64,000 bases of DNA, from NCBI GenBank assembly GCA_964020085.1, contig OZ026604.1, forward strand, positions 28,746,618-28,810,617, read 5' to 3'. The position numbers were made by a program, and so were the translations under genes. This document shows positions 23,279 to 34,965 of this stretch, one piece after another. Positions within the stretch are counted from its first letter, which is position 1; the number at the start of each line of letters is the position of its first letter. Under the pieces are notes generated by a model. The model searched no databases and had not been told where the DNA came from. It was given only the letters and a program-made list of their open reading frames with translations. This DNA comes from Micromussa lordhowensis (Eukaryota; Cnidaria; Anthozoa; Scleractinia; Lobophylliidae).

Positions 23279-24229
23279 ATGAAGGAATCGCTTTCTGAAG
23301 AGCTTGCTTTAAGGACGGACGCTCTCGTTTGGACTGAAACAGTTTTGTTTGCTGTTATCAATGTCATGGCATTCCTTGGCAATCTTCTAACTTGTTACGC
23401 CGTGTACAGAAACGATAGACTTCGTACGATTCCCAACATGTTTGTGATAGCACTTGGTGTAAGCGATATTCTCATGTCCACCTTCTGTATGCCTTTCACA
23501 GTTGTAACTCTGTTTCACGGCCGCTGGATGTTTGGTGAGAGTTTTAGTCGTTTTGACGGTTTTATAGCATTGACATTTGCACTAGCTTCTCTACAAACTA
23601 TGGGATTAATTGCAGTTAGCCGATATTTCTGCGTTGTCAAACCAGAAAAATACGCGGTGTTGTTCAAAAAACAAAGAGCTTTGCTGTACATTGCTGTTGT
23701 TTGGTGCTTAGCTCTCGTTGGATCTGTGCCTCCATTCTTCATCAAGAACGCTGGATTTGAATTCCAGCCAGGTAAAGCGATGTGTTTATACACATTCGAA
23801 AGAAACATTACATATGCTGTCTTTCTGGGGTCTGTTTATATCGCAGCACCCTTAACAGTAATTAAAATCTGCTACGCCAAAGTGTTCTACTCAGTATCAC
23901 GGTCAAACCGAGTTTTCTCGCTCGAAAACAACCTGCAGCAACTCAGAGCGAACGTGGAAGAAGCGAAAGTGACCAAGACCTTAGCAGCAGTAGTGGTCGG
24001 GTTTACGTGTTGTTGGCTTCCTATTGGTGTCATGGACTACATCGACGTCTCACAAGGGAAATCCACTTTTCCGCGGCAGGCGTACCTTACATACGGGTTC
24101 TTGCTTTACCTTAGTAGCACCATAAACCCTTTCATATATGGGGGAACAAATAAACAGTTTAGACGAGAGTACAAAGCTATTTTGAGTCAGATTTTTTGCT
24201 TTCGGTGCCAAACAAATCGCCAGAATTGA
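23279..24229 (+). CDS. Class A GPCR, paralog 2 (TM3 cysteine replaced)
   Basis: The intronless ORF gives 316 residues from ATG 23279. The frame extends left to a TTG at 23237, but paralog alignment supports MKESLSEE as start. Landmarks are N35, D63, S114-R115-Y116, W142, P191, CCWLP (W246) and NPFIY (283-287), with a basic helix 8 (FRREYK). Residue 90, the TM3 cysteine that normally bonds to the extracellular loop 2 cysteine (C169 here), is serine: codon AGT at 23546 where the paralogs have TGT. N176 (NIT) is a possible glycosylation site. It differs from paralog 3 at about 22 of 316 residues, so they are recent tandem duplicates. Ligand and G-protein coupling are unknown. Confidence 0.9.
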   Translation: MKESLSEELALRTDALVWTETVLFAVINVMAFLGNLLTCYAVYRNDRLRTIPNMFVIALGVSDILMSTFCMPFTVVTLFHGRWMFGESFSRFDGFIALTFALASLQTMGLIAVSRYFCVVKPEKYAVLFKKQRALLYIAVVWCLALVGSVPPFFIKNAGFEFQPGKAMCLYTFERNITYAVFLGSVYIAAPLTVIKICYAKVFYSVSRSNRVFSLENNLQQLRANVEEAKVTKTLAAVVVGFTCCWLPIGVMDYIDVSQGKSTFPRQAYLTYGFLLYLSSTINPFIYGGTNKQFRREYKAILSQIFCFRCQTNRQN

Positions 24230-24734
24230 CATAAGGAATTCTTCCTCGCACTTTATTACAGGTTTTGGGGGTTTCTAGAAGAAACTCTCTTGAGAACATA
24301 GCAAACTGGCCCGTGTACTTCAAAATGTATCTGCAGATAAACCAGCAGGGCCACAACTTGAAGACTAGGATTGGCAGATCCTTATTCACACCAATCTCCC
24401 CCTCTCTACAGATGGAGCGATGAAAATAGATTAAGGAAACAACCATTTACGACATTTTCTGTAAATTCGGTTTCAATGTGTAAATGGAACTTCACTTTTC
24501 CCCTGAGTACAGCCCACTGGAAAATTTATAAACCACTTGTGAAAGGGTCGTGCCGTTTTCCAGTTTTGACCGTTACCGTTACCAATATTGTGTTCTTGTC
24601 AAAATCTCAGTCACGGCTTTATTCTTAAAATATTTTTAAAATTTCGTAAATTTCAGCCTCAATATTCTTGTCTAATATATTCTTGTAAAATAAGAGGTTA
24701 TCGAAAGGGAAAGACATGATTACTTGACCTGAGA

Positions 24735-24890
24735 ATTATGAGCTCATTATCGCTTTCTCATCCCAGAAATTTTGCAGTTTCTGAAAGCCAATATTCCTTT
24801 CAATATTAGACCCAAAGAGCTAAAACTTTTACCAATTACTAATTTTCACAGGCTCTTTAATTGTTTGGAAAGAATGAAAATTTAGCTTAA
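24735..24890. repeat. Dispersed repeat R2, partial copy
   Basis: The segment from ATGAGCTCATTAT through CCCAGAAATTTTGCAG to AAAGAGCTAAAA matches longer copies at 35770 and 48193, and a sister partial copy at 28495 in duplication block B. Confidence 0.7.
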
Positions 24891-25870
24891 CGCGTCTATA
24901 TGGAAAAAAATTACACCTGTAAAACAAAATGAAAACAACAACAGCAACAAAATGAAAACAGCAACGTAGCAATAAATCTTTCGGCTTTCAAGTCACCTCA
25001 TTGTATCGTGAACCTTCCCGAGTCTTTAACAAAAAAACATACCTTTTATATCTTTTAATTATTACACAAAAGAAAAACGAAATGTCAGCACTTAAGAGAT
25101 GTTATTTCGATTTTTACGCAGAAGCTTCTCACCTGCTCATAATGCAAGATATTAAAAATAATCTGCAATAAGACTAGTTAATTTGTCCAAAAATAAAATG
25201 ATCTTTGTTGTTAGCAAAGCTCGAATAACATTTTTAAGAAGCTTCGGAGCTCGAGAGTTATTTCTTACTAAATGAAAGTTTATTTTAATCCAGCAGCTGA
25301 AATAGGCTTTTCTGAAGACACCAAAAAAAATCAACACTACAAAATTTGAAAACTGACATCTATGATTAATTAAAACATAGTTAAATGTTCTCAGAATATT
25401 CCAAAAAAATATACTTTATTAGAAGCACTTGAACTTATCACAGCAGGGGCGACGAATTTCACTTGATTAGTTTTTCTTGTATCAGGAATGAAATGCACTG
25501 ACGCCTTACTGACATGTAGTACAAATAAAGTGATTTCTGTGTGGTCACAGCAATTTTCTGTAACTTTTGAATGCGACCGAGCAAGGGAAAACCCCAAAAT
25601 TGACAAAATGCTTTTTAAGCGTCCAGGTTTCTTGACATTGAGAAAAAAAGTGAGCGTAGCGAACGAGTGAATTTTCTGATACAAAAACAAAGACTGCATA
25701 AATACCGTCTAAAGCACTTTCCATGCTGTAATCTTTCATACTTACTGAGATTTTCACTTTCAACGTTCTTATAAACTTTATTTCCTTTTTCATTCAGCAG
25801 AACAATAAGCTAAGTGAAGTTATGTTTTCATTCAAAAAGTGCTAGCACTTCATTCATAGCTTCTTCGAAA

Positions 25871-26259
25871 GCCTAAATAGTTTTCGTACAAAATGTTTAC
25901 CTCTTCATCAGTCAATGCTTCAGCTGCCTTTGTTTTTTTCTTCCTTTGCCTTATTTTTTAAGTTGTTTTCTTCGAGCTTCCAGACATTTCCTTACTTGGT
26001 CAAACTCTTTGTCGTCGATAATGTTTACGGGATATTTGTGTTCTTTCAAAACTCGGTTAACATTTAAAGAAAACCCGCGAAGGCTTGATGGTTCGTAATC
26101 CTCGCCATCTGTTCGTTTGACTGACTTAAAATGAACTTTAACTTTTCTTGTCTCTTCCTTCTGCTTTGAGAAACTCGATTGCAAGGTATAAACGTCTCGT
26201 CGGATTTTTGCCCGAGTGATTTTGTTCTGCTGTTCCTGGATGTAATCTTCAATGGGTTT
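25871..26259 (-). pseudogene. Degenerate Crypton-type tyrosine recombinase fragment (KIAA1958-like)
   Basis: Read on the minus strand, 26259-25951 is open with PIEDYIQEQQN, then DGEDYEPSSLRGF, then FDQVRKCLEARRKQLKK. This is the N-terminal pattern of Crypton-derived or KIAA1958/QRICH1-like proteins. After a stop and frame change the homology continues as KAAEALTDEEVNILYENYLG to 25871. No catalytic recombinase domain follows. It is a relic lying between the two receptor duplication blocks. Confidence 0.65.
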
Positions 26260-26692
26260 ATCGTTTTAGATAAACATGTTCGAACTTTCCGCCACTGTCT
26301 GTGGTTTATAACTACTTTGCGAAAAAACTAGTGTAGATTTGTGGAAACTCCACAAACTTCTATGAATGAAAATTGAAGATGCGCCAACCACAACTTGAGG
26401 GTTGCGAACTTTCATTTGGCAACTGATTTCTGATTGGATGAAACGCTTTTCTCACGTGTGAGAAAGTCGTTTCGCGATTGTGATTGGATGAAGAAATTTC
26501 CGTATGGGTTTTTCATCCGAAAATCTCCGTAACTATGGAATAAACCAGAATTATCTAGAGCTCAATTGAGATTGAGAACCGATTTCTGATCAGTAATACA
26601 TCTAAATAACAGCAGCGAGGGTATGTTCACAAATTGAAAGATTAATACTGCTGCAAAACTTTAAATTTTCAGTCCGTGAGTCGTCAAAAGTC

Positions 26693-27643
26693 ATGGACGA
26701 ATCACTTTCTGAACAGCTTGCTTTAAGGACGGACGCTCTTGTTTGGACTGAAACAGTTTTGTTAGCTGTTATCAATGTCATGGCCTTCTTTGGCAATCTT
26801 CTAACTTGTTACGCCGTGTACAGAAACGATAGACTTCGTACGATTCCCAACATGTTTGTGATAGCACTTGGTGTAAGCGATATTCTCATGTCCACCTTCT
26901 GTTTGCCGTTTTCAGTTGTAACTCTGTTTCACGGCCGCTGGATGTTTGGTGAGAGTCTTTGTCTATTTGACGGTTTCGGAGCTTTGACATTTGGATTCGC
27001 TTCTCTTCAGACTATGGGATTAATTGCAGTTAATCGTTATTTCTGCGTTGTCAAACCAGAAAAATACGCGATGTTGTTCAAAAAACAGAGAGCTTTGCTG
27101 TACATTGCTGTTGTTTGGTGCGTAGCTCTCGTTGGATCTGTGCCTCCATTCTTCATCAAGAACGCTGGATTTGAATTCCAGCCAGGTAAAGCGATGTGTT
27201 TGTACACATTCGAAAGAAACGTTCCTTACGCTGTCTTTCTGGGGACTGTTTATATCGCAGCACCCTTAACAGTAATTAAAATCTGCTACGCCAAAGTGTT
27301 CTACTCAGTTTCACGGTCAAACCGAGTTTTCTCGCTCGAAAGCAATCTGCAGCAACTCAGAGCGAACGTGGAAGAAGCGAAAGTGACCAAGACCTTAGCA
27401 GCAGTAGTGGTCGGGTTTACGTGTTGTTGGCTTCCTATTGGTGTCATGGACTACATCGACGTCTCACAAGGGAAACCCACTTTTCCGCGACAGGCGTACC
27501 TTACATACGGGTTCTTGCTTTACCTTAGTAGCACCATAAACCCTTTCATATATGGGGGAACAAATAAACAGTTTAGACGAGAGTACAAAGCTATTTTGAG
27601 TCAGATTTTTTGCTTTCGGTGCCAAAACAGTCGCCAAAATTAA
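26693..27643 (+). CDS. Class A GPCR, paralog 3
   Basis: This intronless ORF of 316 residues starts at ATG 26693 (MDESLSEQ). It has the seven-helix layout and length of paralog 2. Differences that matter are: C90 is present; the TM3 motif is NRY, as in vertebrate melatonin receptors, rather than SRY; and extracellular loop 2 has NVP, losing the glycosylation sequon of paralog 2. CCWLP and NPFIY are intact. From extracellular loop 2 onward the two copies are almost identical in DNA, including third positions, so duplication is recent or conversion has kept them alike. The ligand is unknown. Confidence 0.92.
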   Translation: MDESLSEQLALRTDALVWTETVLLAVINVMAFFGNLLTCYAVYRNDRLRTIPNMFVIALGVSDILMSTFCLPFSVVTLFHGRWMFGESLCLFDGFGALTFGFASLQTMGLIAVNRYFCVVKPEKYAMLFKKQRALLYIAVVWCVALVGSVPPFFIKNAGFEFQPGKAMCLYTFERNVPYAVFLGTVYIAAPLTVIKICYAKVFYSVSRSNRVFSLESNLQQLRANVEEAKVTKTLAAVVVGFTCCWLPIGVMDYIDVSQGKPTFPRQAYLTYGFLLYLSSTINPFIYGGTNKQFRREYKAILSQIFCFRCQNSRQN

Positions 27644-28494
27644 TATAAAAAAAGCTCCCTCGCACTTTATTTCAGGTTTTGAGGGGTTATAGAAGAAACT
27701 CTCTTGAGCACATAGCAAACTGGCCCGTGTACTTCAAAATATATCTGCAGATAAACCAACTGAGCCTCAAGGTAAAGCGGATTGGCAGATCCACATACTC
27801 TTATTCACGCCAATCTCCCCCTCTGTGTAATTAGGTTAAGGACAAAAAACGTTTTAGGGTTTCGATGCGTACATGGAACTTCACTTTTCCCCTGAGTACA
27901 GCCCACTGAAAATTTTCCGGGATAAAAACAACTTTTGAAAGGGTCGTGCCATTTACCAGTTCGGCCGTTACCAATTGTAAAGATTGCATCGTTTGCACCA
28001 GTTTCAATTCTTTTGGCTTTGGCGGCCTCTCACTTCAACCAATATGGCGCGTTTGTTTGTTATTTCCCGAACAGAAATTCTTCACTTAAATTTCATGAAT
28101 TTCGTTCTAAATAGTAAACAGCCGTTGTTACGTAATGTTTCAAGTTTTTTTTCATATTTGAATCCATTTCAATATCATATCATTGAAATTTCGCTTCGTC
28201 GGTGATAAGTTCCTGTCAAACAAGTTTCTAGCAATCAGTCTGCCGTCACTGAGCAGATTTGGTTTCATTAGAGAAACGAAGAAAACGCAAATTGTAACTT
28301 GTACTTTTTTTATACGGCAATTTTGTTAACAATATTTGCTTTATCGGCATAAGTGCTTCAATGAAATCAAAATCTCAGCCTGGGGTTCATTCTTAAAATA
28401 TTTTTAACATTTCTTAAATTTTAGCCTCAATATTCTTGTCTAATTTATTCTTGTGAAAAGAAAGAGGTTATCGAAAGGGAAAGACATGATTACT

Positions 28495-28640
28495 TGACCT
28501 GCTTTCTCTTCGCAGAAATTTTGCAGTTTCTGAAAGCCAATATTTCCTTCAATATTAGACCCAAAGAGCTAAAACTTTTACCAATTACTAATTTTCACAG
28601 GCTCTTTAATTGTTTGGAAACGAGTAAAATTTAGCATAAT
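28495..28640. repeat. Dispersed repeat R2, partial copy in block B
   Basis: It corresponds to 24735-24890 through the segmental duplication; the same family occurs in transporter introns. Confidence 0.65.
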
Positions 28641-29385
28641 GCGTCTATACGGAACAAATTACGCATGTAAAGCAAAATGAAAACAACGGCGTAGCAATAA
28701 ATCTTTCGGCTTTCAAGTCGCTTCATTGTATCGTGAATCTTCTCGAGTCTTTAACAAAAAAACTACCTTTTATATCTTTTAATTATTACACAAAAGGAAA
28801 AAGAAATGTTGGCACTTAAGAGATGTTATTCAGATTTTTACGCGGAAGCTTTTTCACCTGCTCATTATGCAAGATATTAAAATAATCTACAATAAGACTA
28901 GGTAATTTGTCCAAAAAGGAAAATGGTATTTGTTGTTAGCAAAACTCGAATAACATTTTTAAGAAGGCATCGGAGCTCGAGAGTTATTTCTTACTGAATG
29001 AGAGTTTTCTTTTAGAAGATCCAGCAGCTGAAATAAGTTTTTCTGAAGACACCAAAAAAGATCAACATTACATAATTTGAAAACTGACATCTATGATTAA
29101 TTAAAGCATAGTTAAATGTTCCCAGAATATTCCAAAAAAATATACTTTATTAGAAGCACTTGAACTTATAACAGCTGGGGCGACGAATTTCACTTGATTA
29201 GTTTCTCGTATTAAGAATGAAATACTCTGACGCCTTACTGACATGTAGTGCAAATAAAGTGATTTCTGTGTGGTCACAGCAATTTTCTTGAACTTTCGAA
29301 TGCAGCCGAGCAAGGGAAAATCCTAAATTGACGGAATGCTTTTTAAGCGTTTAGGCCAGGTTATCTGACTTTGAGAAAAAATAAA

Positions 29386-32352
29386 ATTCCCAAAATACAA
29401 AAATCGTTTTGAGTTTTAACTTAAAACTGACATCGAAGATTAATGAAGGCATAGTTAAATATTCATAGAATATTCCAGAAATATACTTCAATAGAAGCAA
29501 TAAAACTGTTAGCAGCTGCGGCGACGAATTTCACGTTATTTATTAGTTTTTCTCGCGTCAGGATTGAAATGCACTCACAACTTACATGTAGTACAAATAT
29601 AGGATTTAAGCCATCTCAGAAATGTGCATAAGATCTTTGACTTTCAGCTTAATTAAGCCGAATTATATTTGTATTACTGAATGTATGAATGTAGCGTTAC
29701 ATCTGGGCACACCAGCTCTGAAAAAGATAAATTGAACAACAACATCCGTTAGATGCCGAAGCTTCTTAAGGCCTTGGATTTTTACAGTTTTCGTTTTTCT
29801 CCGTGTTAATAAGCTTTGATCAATAAGCTTTCAGGAAATAAAAAAATAAAAAAAAGAGTAAATATACACCGGGAAAGTGGACACCGCCTTTTTCTACTGG
29901 AAGTAAAATATTCTTCTCAATTAAACACTTTATTTTCGCTAGTTGGGGACACTTTCAAAAAGGAATACAACTCAAATTAGGACGATTTGCCCGATTTCAG
30001 TCAAATTTGGTCATTTGAAAGATTAATTTCTCCAAAACAAGCGTGTTGAGAAATTTAATAATTCTCACTAAAAATCTTTTCGTTGAGAGTCATATCCCTG
30101 CATTCACGGCAATTTTGAAAATGTTACGTAACTTTTCAATGCAACCAAACAAAGGAAAACCCTTAAACGCTTTTTAACCGTTTGGGTTTGTTGACTTTGA
30201 GAACAAAATAAAATTCCCAACATATAAAAATCGTGTCGAGTTGGAACTTTAAAAAAAAAGATTTATGCCTTGAGACAATTCGAAATTCGATCATTCATCA
30301 TTCGATCCTTCGATCATTCGTCAGATCTCTAAGCTTCAACATCGATATCCGCTTAACTGGAGACACCCCTCAAGGTACAATGTAACCTTCGTAACTTTCA
30401 AAATTCATGTATAAGAAAATCGAGCCAAGAAAAGAAACGGCGAATGGAAAGAAATGCACAGAAAGGTAAAGATCTTTCTGGTATTGAATATCAAACACTG
30501 ATAGTCTTTTCTTTATCTATAGAGTGAAAATGCTTCTGGCCTGTAAAAACGTTTCACTTTATCCACAATTCAACGCGGTCGTAACGGCTGAAAAGGGCAA
30601 TGTTGATTGAAAACCCGTCAGGTTTTAGCCCTTTACACTTTGTTCCCTTTGCAATTTCATACTGAAATGTTAGTCGTTTAGCTGTGACTCAGTACAAATC
30701 CCGGGCGATAGAGACACCCTAATTCAGCGCAGTCCAAAAGTTCCATAGCAACTCATTACTCATTCTGCTCACAAGCAATCTGCCCTGACATTTTACTCCA
30801 TAACTAAACATGAGCTGCATAAAGATCTGATAAGCAAGTAGCCCCTGTTCTTTTATGTTTGGAGCTCCCTTTCCAAAAATACCGCCATCCCCATCTTCAA
30901 TTCTTGAACGGCTCTTTTTGTAAGACTTTTTATAATCGCACGAGGTTTAATTAACGCCCGGAAAAGAGGAAACTTTGCTTGAAAAATATCATTTCCTTCG
31001 TGTGTCCTGTTTAATGGGAGCCCACGCGAAACATTTGTTGCGGAAACAAATATTGCTTCTGAGAAGAGAAAGAAATAGCTTGCACCCGTTTTGCGTGAAG
31101 AGAAGAAACATTTTAGGAAATATGGTATATTTCAAAAATCATTTTTGCTCGTTTGCGGAGGCATTCAGTTTAGTGATGTTACGATTACCAGCAAGAGATA
31201 ATCTCTTGTTACCAGTAAATACTAATCACGAACTGTACGAAGTCATGCGTTCTTTTCTGTTCATAAAAACGACACAAAACATTGTTTGTGAAGATTACGA
31301 ATCTGATTACATGATGTCGTATCCTAGATATCTTTATTCATATTGTGATCCCGCAGTTTTTACTTTTTAAAAATAGAACAATTTCCGTTACAAAATTACA
31401 CGTTTGGCGGTATTTTTGTGGAGTTCCCCGGCATCAGTGAAACCGTGTAGGTTTTCAAGGGTGTTCGTTAAATAAGTAATGCATTGACGTCATACTGTAC
31501 AACCCGAGGCAAAAATACAGAGCTGGATTACAGCTTTCCCTCCAAGACGGATATAAACAGTTCAAACTGTCATCGCTACTAGCAGTGATCGTATATATAT
31601 TAGACTCCTTTCAGTGCACAGTAAGTAAGTAAGTGAGTAAGTAAGTAAGTAAAGGCTTTATTTATCGAGGGTAGCACTAAAATAGTATAACAATACTAAT
31701 AAACAATTGGCCCTCTTAACACTAAAATACAATACAAATATTAAAACTATGGCTTAGCTTAAAGAATTTAAAATAGTATAAAAAATACAAAATTCACATT
31801 ACTGTTTCGCTTACATTTCTTGTAAGTTTAGTTCTAAGAATTGATTAAGCATCATTAAAGTGTTCTGATGTTGATGGTTTTCTACATTTTCCACAACTAT
31901 TTTCTTAGTAGTATGAAGATGATGTAAGGCAAAAAAGGTAGTTAATTTAATTAATGATCACTTTTAGAAACAGGAAAGTTTAAAGGAAGTGATTCGACAG
32001 GTGCTTACATTCTGTCGTGACTTTTTTCTCGATCAAGTGCGAAACGTATCTCAATAATGAACGTAAGCATATGACATTCGAAGCTGAAGGTGGTTTTATG
32101 AATTATGAGGACTGACTGACTCTCTATTCAATATTTTTCCACTTTTTGGCGCGAAAAATGACCATCCCAGTATAAAAGAACTCTAGATTACCTGTTCTAT
32201 TATTATTCCGACAACACAATAGCGCAGATACTTGAAAATCATCCTGTAAAATGACAACTGAAGGAATATGGCGTGATACTCTGTCGATGACGTCATAAGA
32301 TGTTATGCTTAAAGCTTCAAATTTTCCGTTTGGTAATCAATTCAAAGCCGGC
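29386..32352. other. Intergenic DNA between receptors 3 and 4
   Basis: It holds degenerate copies of block B ends (29400-29620, 30110-30260), a GTAA microsatellite at about 31622-31653 beside a retroelement-like 3' end, and no supported gene. The ORF at 30975-31370 begins with TTG and has no recognisable motif. Confidence 0.5.
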
Positions 32353-33399
32353 ATGAAGGAAAGAGTTTCTGTCGAGCTTGCCACGAGAGCCAAGGCTCTT
32401 GTTTGGACTGAAACAGTTTTGTTAGCTGTTATCAATATTGTGGCCTTCTTTGGCAATCTTCTAACTTGTTATGTCGTGTACAGAAACCAAGCCCTCCGTA
32501 CAGTTTACAATATGTTTGTGATAGCACTTGGTGTAAGCGATATTCTCATGTCCACCTTGTGTATGCCGTTTTCAGTTGCAACTCTGTTCCACGGTCAGTG
32601 GATGTTTGGCGACAGTTTTTGTCGATTTCACGGTTTCGGAGCATTGACATTTGGACTGGCCTCTCTACAGACTATGGGATTGATTGCAGTTAGTCGATAT
32701 TTCTGCGTTGTCAAACCAGAAAAGTACGCGGTGTTGTTCAAAAAACAAAGAAGTTTACTCTACATTGCTGTTGTTTGGTGCGTAGCTCTCGTTGGATCTG
32801 TGCCTCCATTCTTCTTCAACAACGGCCGATTTGAGTTTCAGCCGGGAAAAGCGATGTGCTTGTACACATTTGAAAGCAATATTGATTACACCGTCTTTAT
32901 TGAGTGCGTTTACATCGCAGGGCCCTTGACTATTATCACAATCTGCTACGCTAAAGTGTTTTACACGGTGTCTAAATCAAATAAAGTTTTCTCACATGAA
33001 AATAATCATCTTCGACTCAGAGTGAACGTGGAAGAAGCAAAAGTGACCAAGACTTTAGCAGCAGTGATGGTCGCTTTCACATGTTGTTGGCTTCCTATCT
33101 CTGTCATGGATAACATTGACGCCGCGCGCGGGAAACACACTTTGCCGCGACAGGTGTACCTTTCATACGCGTTCTTGGTTTATTTGAGTAGTGCAATCAA
33201 CCCCTTCATATATGGTGCCACGAATAGGCAGTTCAGACGAGGGTACAAACTTATTCTGTGCAACATTCTTTGCATCCGACGCAATGATAACAATAGTGCA
33301 GTGCAAGAGCTGGCAAGACAAATTATCTTTCAAAGTAGGGAATTTAACCTTGTTAAATTGAATGACACAGTCCAAGATCTTGAACAGCCTTCTAAATGA
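32353..33399 (+). CDS. Class A GPCR, paralog 4 (extended C-tail)
   Basis: ATG 32353 (MKERVSVE) matches the starts of the other paralogs and gives 348 residues. An upstream in-frame ATG at 32305 would add 16 residues. It is intronless. C90, SRY, CCWLP and NPFIY are intact. The intracellular tail is about 37 residues longer than in paralogs 1-3 and rich in charged and Ser/Thr residues (QELARQIIFQSREF), offering possible phosphorylation or arrestin sites by inference. It is more diverged from paralogs 2 and 3 than they are from each other. A MITE inserts 20 bp after the stop. Confidence 0.92.
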   Translation: MKERVSVELATRAKALVWTETVLLAVINIVAFFGNLLTCYVVYRNQALRTVYNMFVIALGVSDILMSTLCMPFSVATLFHGQWMFGDSFCRFHGFGALTFGLASLQTMGLIAVSRYFCVVKPEKYAVLFKKQRSLLYIAVVWCVALVGSVPPFFFNNGRFEFQPGKAMCLYTFESNIDYTVFIECVYIAGPLTIITICYAKVFYTVSKSNKVFSHENNHLRLRVNVEEAKVTKTLAAVMVAFTCCWLPISVMDNIDAARGKHTLPRQVYLSYAFLVYLSSAINPFIYGATNRQFRRGYKLILCNILCIRRNDNNSAVQELARQIIFQSREFNLVKLNDTVQDLEQPSK

Positions 33400-33418
33400 G
33401 AAAGGAAAAATGCTGATG

Positions 33419-34338
33419 AATAGACCTTTTTACCGATACGGCGGCCATCTTGAATTCCGAGGAATTATGGGATGCCCAGGGGGCAGATGAGAAATAATTA
33501 AAAAGAATACTGTGGCGTGATAACTTTTCGATAATTTTTCGATAACCATAGGAACAACTGCCAAATATCGTGACGGAAAGATGTAACGCTTGTAATATTT
33601 GTTATGGAATATGAGAGACAAGCAGTAAAAATTTATCCTGAAAGCTGTGTATAGATCGTTTTCACGTGACGTCATCACTTCCTAAAATCTAAAACTATAG
33701 ATCCACCAAAGTTTTCATCCTCATCAGGTATAAGAGGTGACATATTTATATCTGTTTACAACTTTACAGCTCAATAGCGTGTATCGTTTGGAAACTAGAG
33801 CATTTTGAATATCCCTCTTATGGAGGTGCGTGACACAAGGCTACGATCAAATTTGTTGAAAAAAAAATATACTTATCTCATGATTTTGAGCCCTGTTAGA
33901 AGCTAGAGCATTAGGAAAAGTGCTTATATAAATACTTGTTTTTCAGTACTGATAATCAGTCGCCTAGAAAGCCAAAGTAAGTTCCAGATGTTTACACTAT
34001 TTTCCGGCCGCCATATTGGTGTACCATGGAGGTACACCAACATGGCGTTTTCATACTGGGCTCTGTAAATTTCTGCGAAACATTTCGACGAATATCTGAA
34101 GTTTGGGGAAACGCACAGGGCTAAAACTTGGAGAAGTGTCTTATCTTTTTATCTTCTATAGCATCACAATTTCTTAGCTTTTTACACTGGATAGTTTTCG
34201 ATTTATTTTTTTATTGCGTGACAGTGAAAACGATCTATAGGATAAATTTTCCAGCGATTGCCCCCTCGGCAGCCCATAATTTCTCAGTCAAAACAATAGA
34301 ATTCAAGATGGCCGCCGTATCGGTAAAAAGGTCTATTG
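33419..34338. mobile_element. MITE family B, copy 2, interrupted by another element
   Basis: It has the same terminal repeats and interior as 18201-18538, but is split at the sequence GCTGTGTATA by the 582-bp element at 33654-34235. Confidence 0.9.
33654..34235. mobile_element. 582-bp TIR element nested in MITE B
   Basis: It starts GATCGTTTTCAC and ends GTGAAAACGATC, flanked by TATA at 33650-33653 and 34236-34239. The intact MITE B at 18201 shows the empty site. An internal inverted repeat (CGCCATATTGGTGTACC, mirrored) lies at about 34009-34047. Confidence 0.85.
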
Positions 34339-34374
34339 TTAATGAGTTTGAGAAGTAACACGTGTAAACCTAGC

Positions 34375-34468
34375 CTCCCACGCAGACGCTCTTAGGGGCT
34401 CGTCACGCGTTCCTTCCCCACGTGGGGAAGGAACGCGTGACGAGCCCCTAAGAGCGTCTGCGTGGGAG
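34375..34468. repeat. 94-bp perfect palindrome
   Basis: The two 47-bp arms meet at 34421/34422 (CCCCACGTGGGG centre) without spacer or mismatch. It lies 37 bp after MITE B. Confidence 0.9.
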
Positions 34469-34965
34469 TCTAGTGTAAACCGTGCCTAAACTGAAACCAA
34501 ATAGAAAATTCCATGTTACACAGATTAGTTGAAAATCCAACTTTAATACATGTTTATAAAGGAAACAAAAACTAAATTTCTCGGAAAACTAATGCACCTA
34601 TTACTAAAAATCTTGATTAGTACATTATGCTAGGGGTGAGGACATTAGAAGGACTATATCTAACCAGTTCTACTGGTTCAACTGTTTCTTTTCATAATCC
34701 GCTAAGTACGGCGTTTGTAGCCATTTTTGAAATTTTCTGTACGGCAGAGAGTGGATTTGCATCATAAAACTTGTTAATAAAAAATGGTTGCCCTACAGTT
34801 AAAAATAAGTTGTGTTCAAATGTAGTTTATGTAACAAGTAAGGATGTCTAAACTTCTCTTAGATCAAATATCATAATTGTCAAAATAATGCAACTCAATA
34901 TATCTCAGTGCTTTATTGATCGTGTTATTTTCAACAATCTGAAATAAAATAGAATCTCATGTTAC

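Larger units (their letters stand above)
23148..25650. repeat. Segmental duplication block A (contains receptor 2)
   Basis: It is homologous to 26557-29385: about 130 bp upstream of the receptor, the whole ORF, and about 1.4 kb downstream (for example ACTCTCTTGAG followed by ACATAGCAAACTGGCCCGTG). Indels change the spacing from 3.4 to 3.7 kb. Confidence 0.9.
26557..29385. repeat. Segmental duplication block B (contains receptor 3)
   Basis: Sister of block 23148-25650. A further degenerate copy of its terminal part follows at about 29400-29620, with a fragment at about 30110-30260, so the duplication has a fading third unit. Confidence 0.9.

Noticed and set aside
30975..31370. 131-residue ORF
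   Set aside because: Opens with TTG, has no recognisable domain, no paralog in the window and no splice context.
14413..33399. Receptors as opsins or aminergic receptors
   Set aside because: The TM7 lysine needed for retinal is Tyr, and position 3.32 in TM3 is not Asp, so both labels fail.
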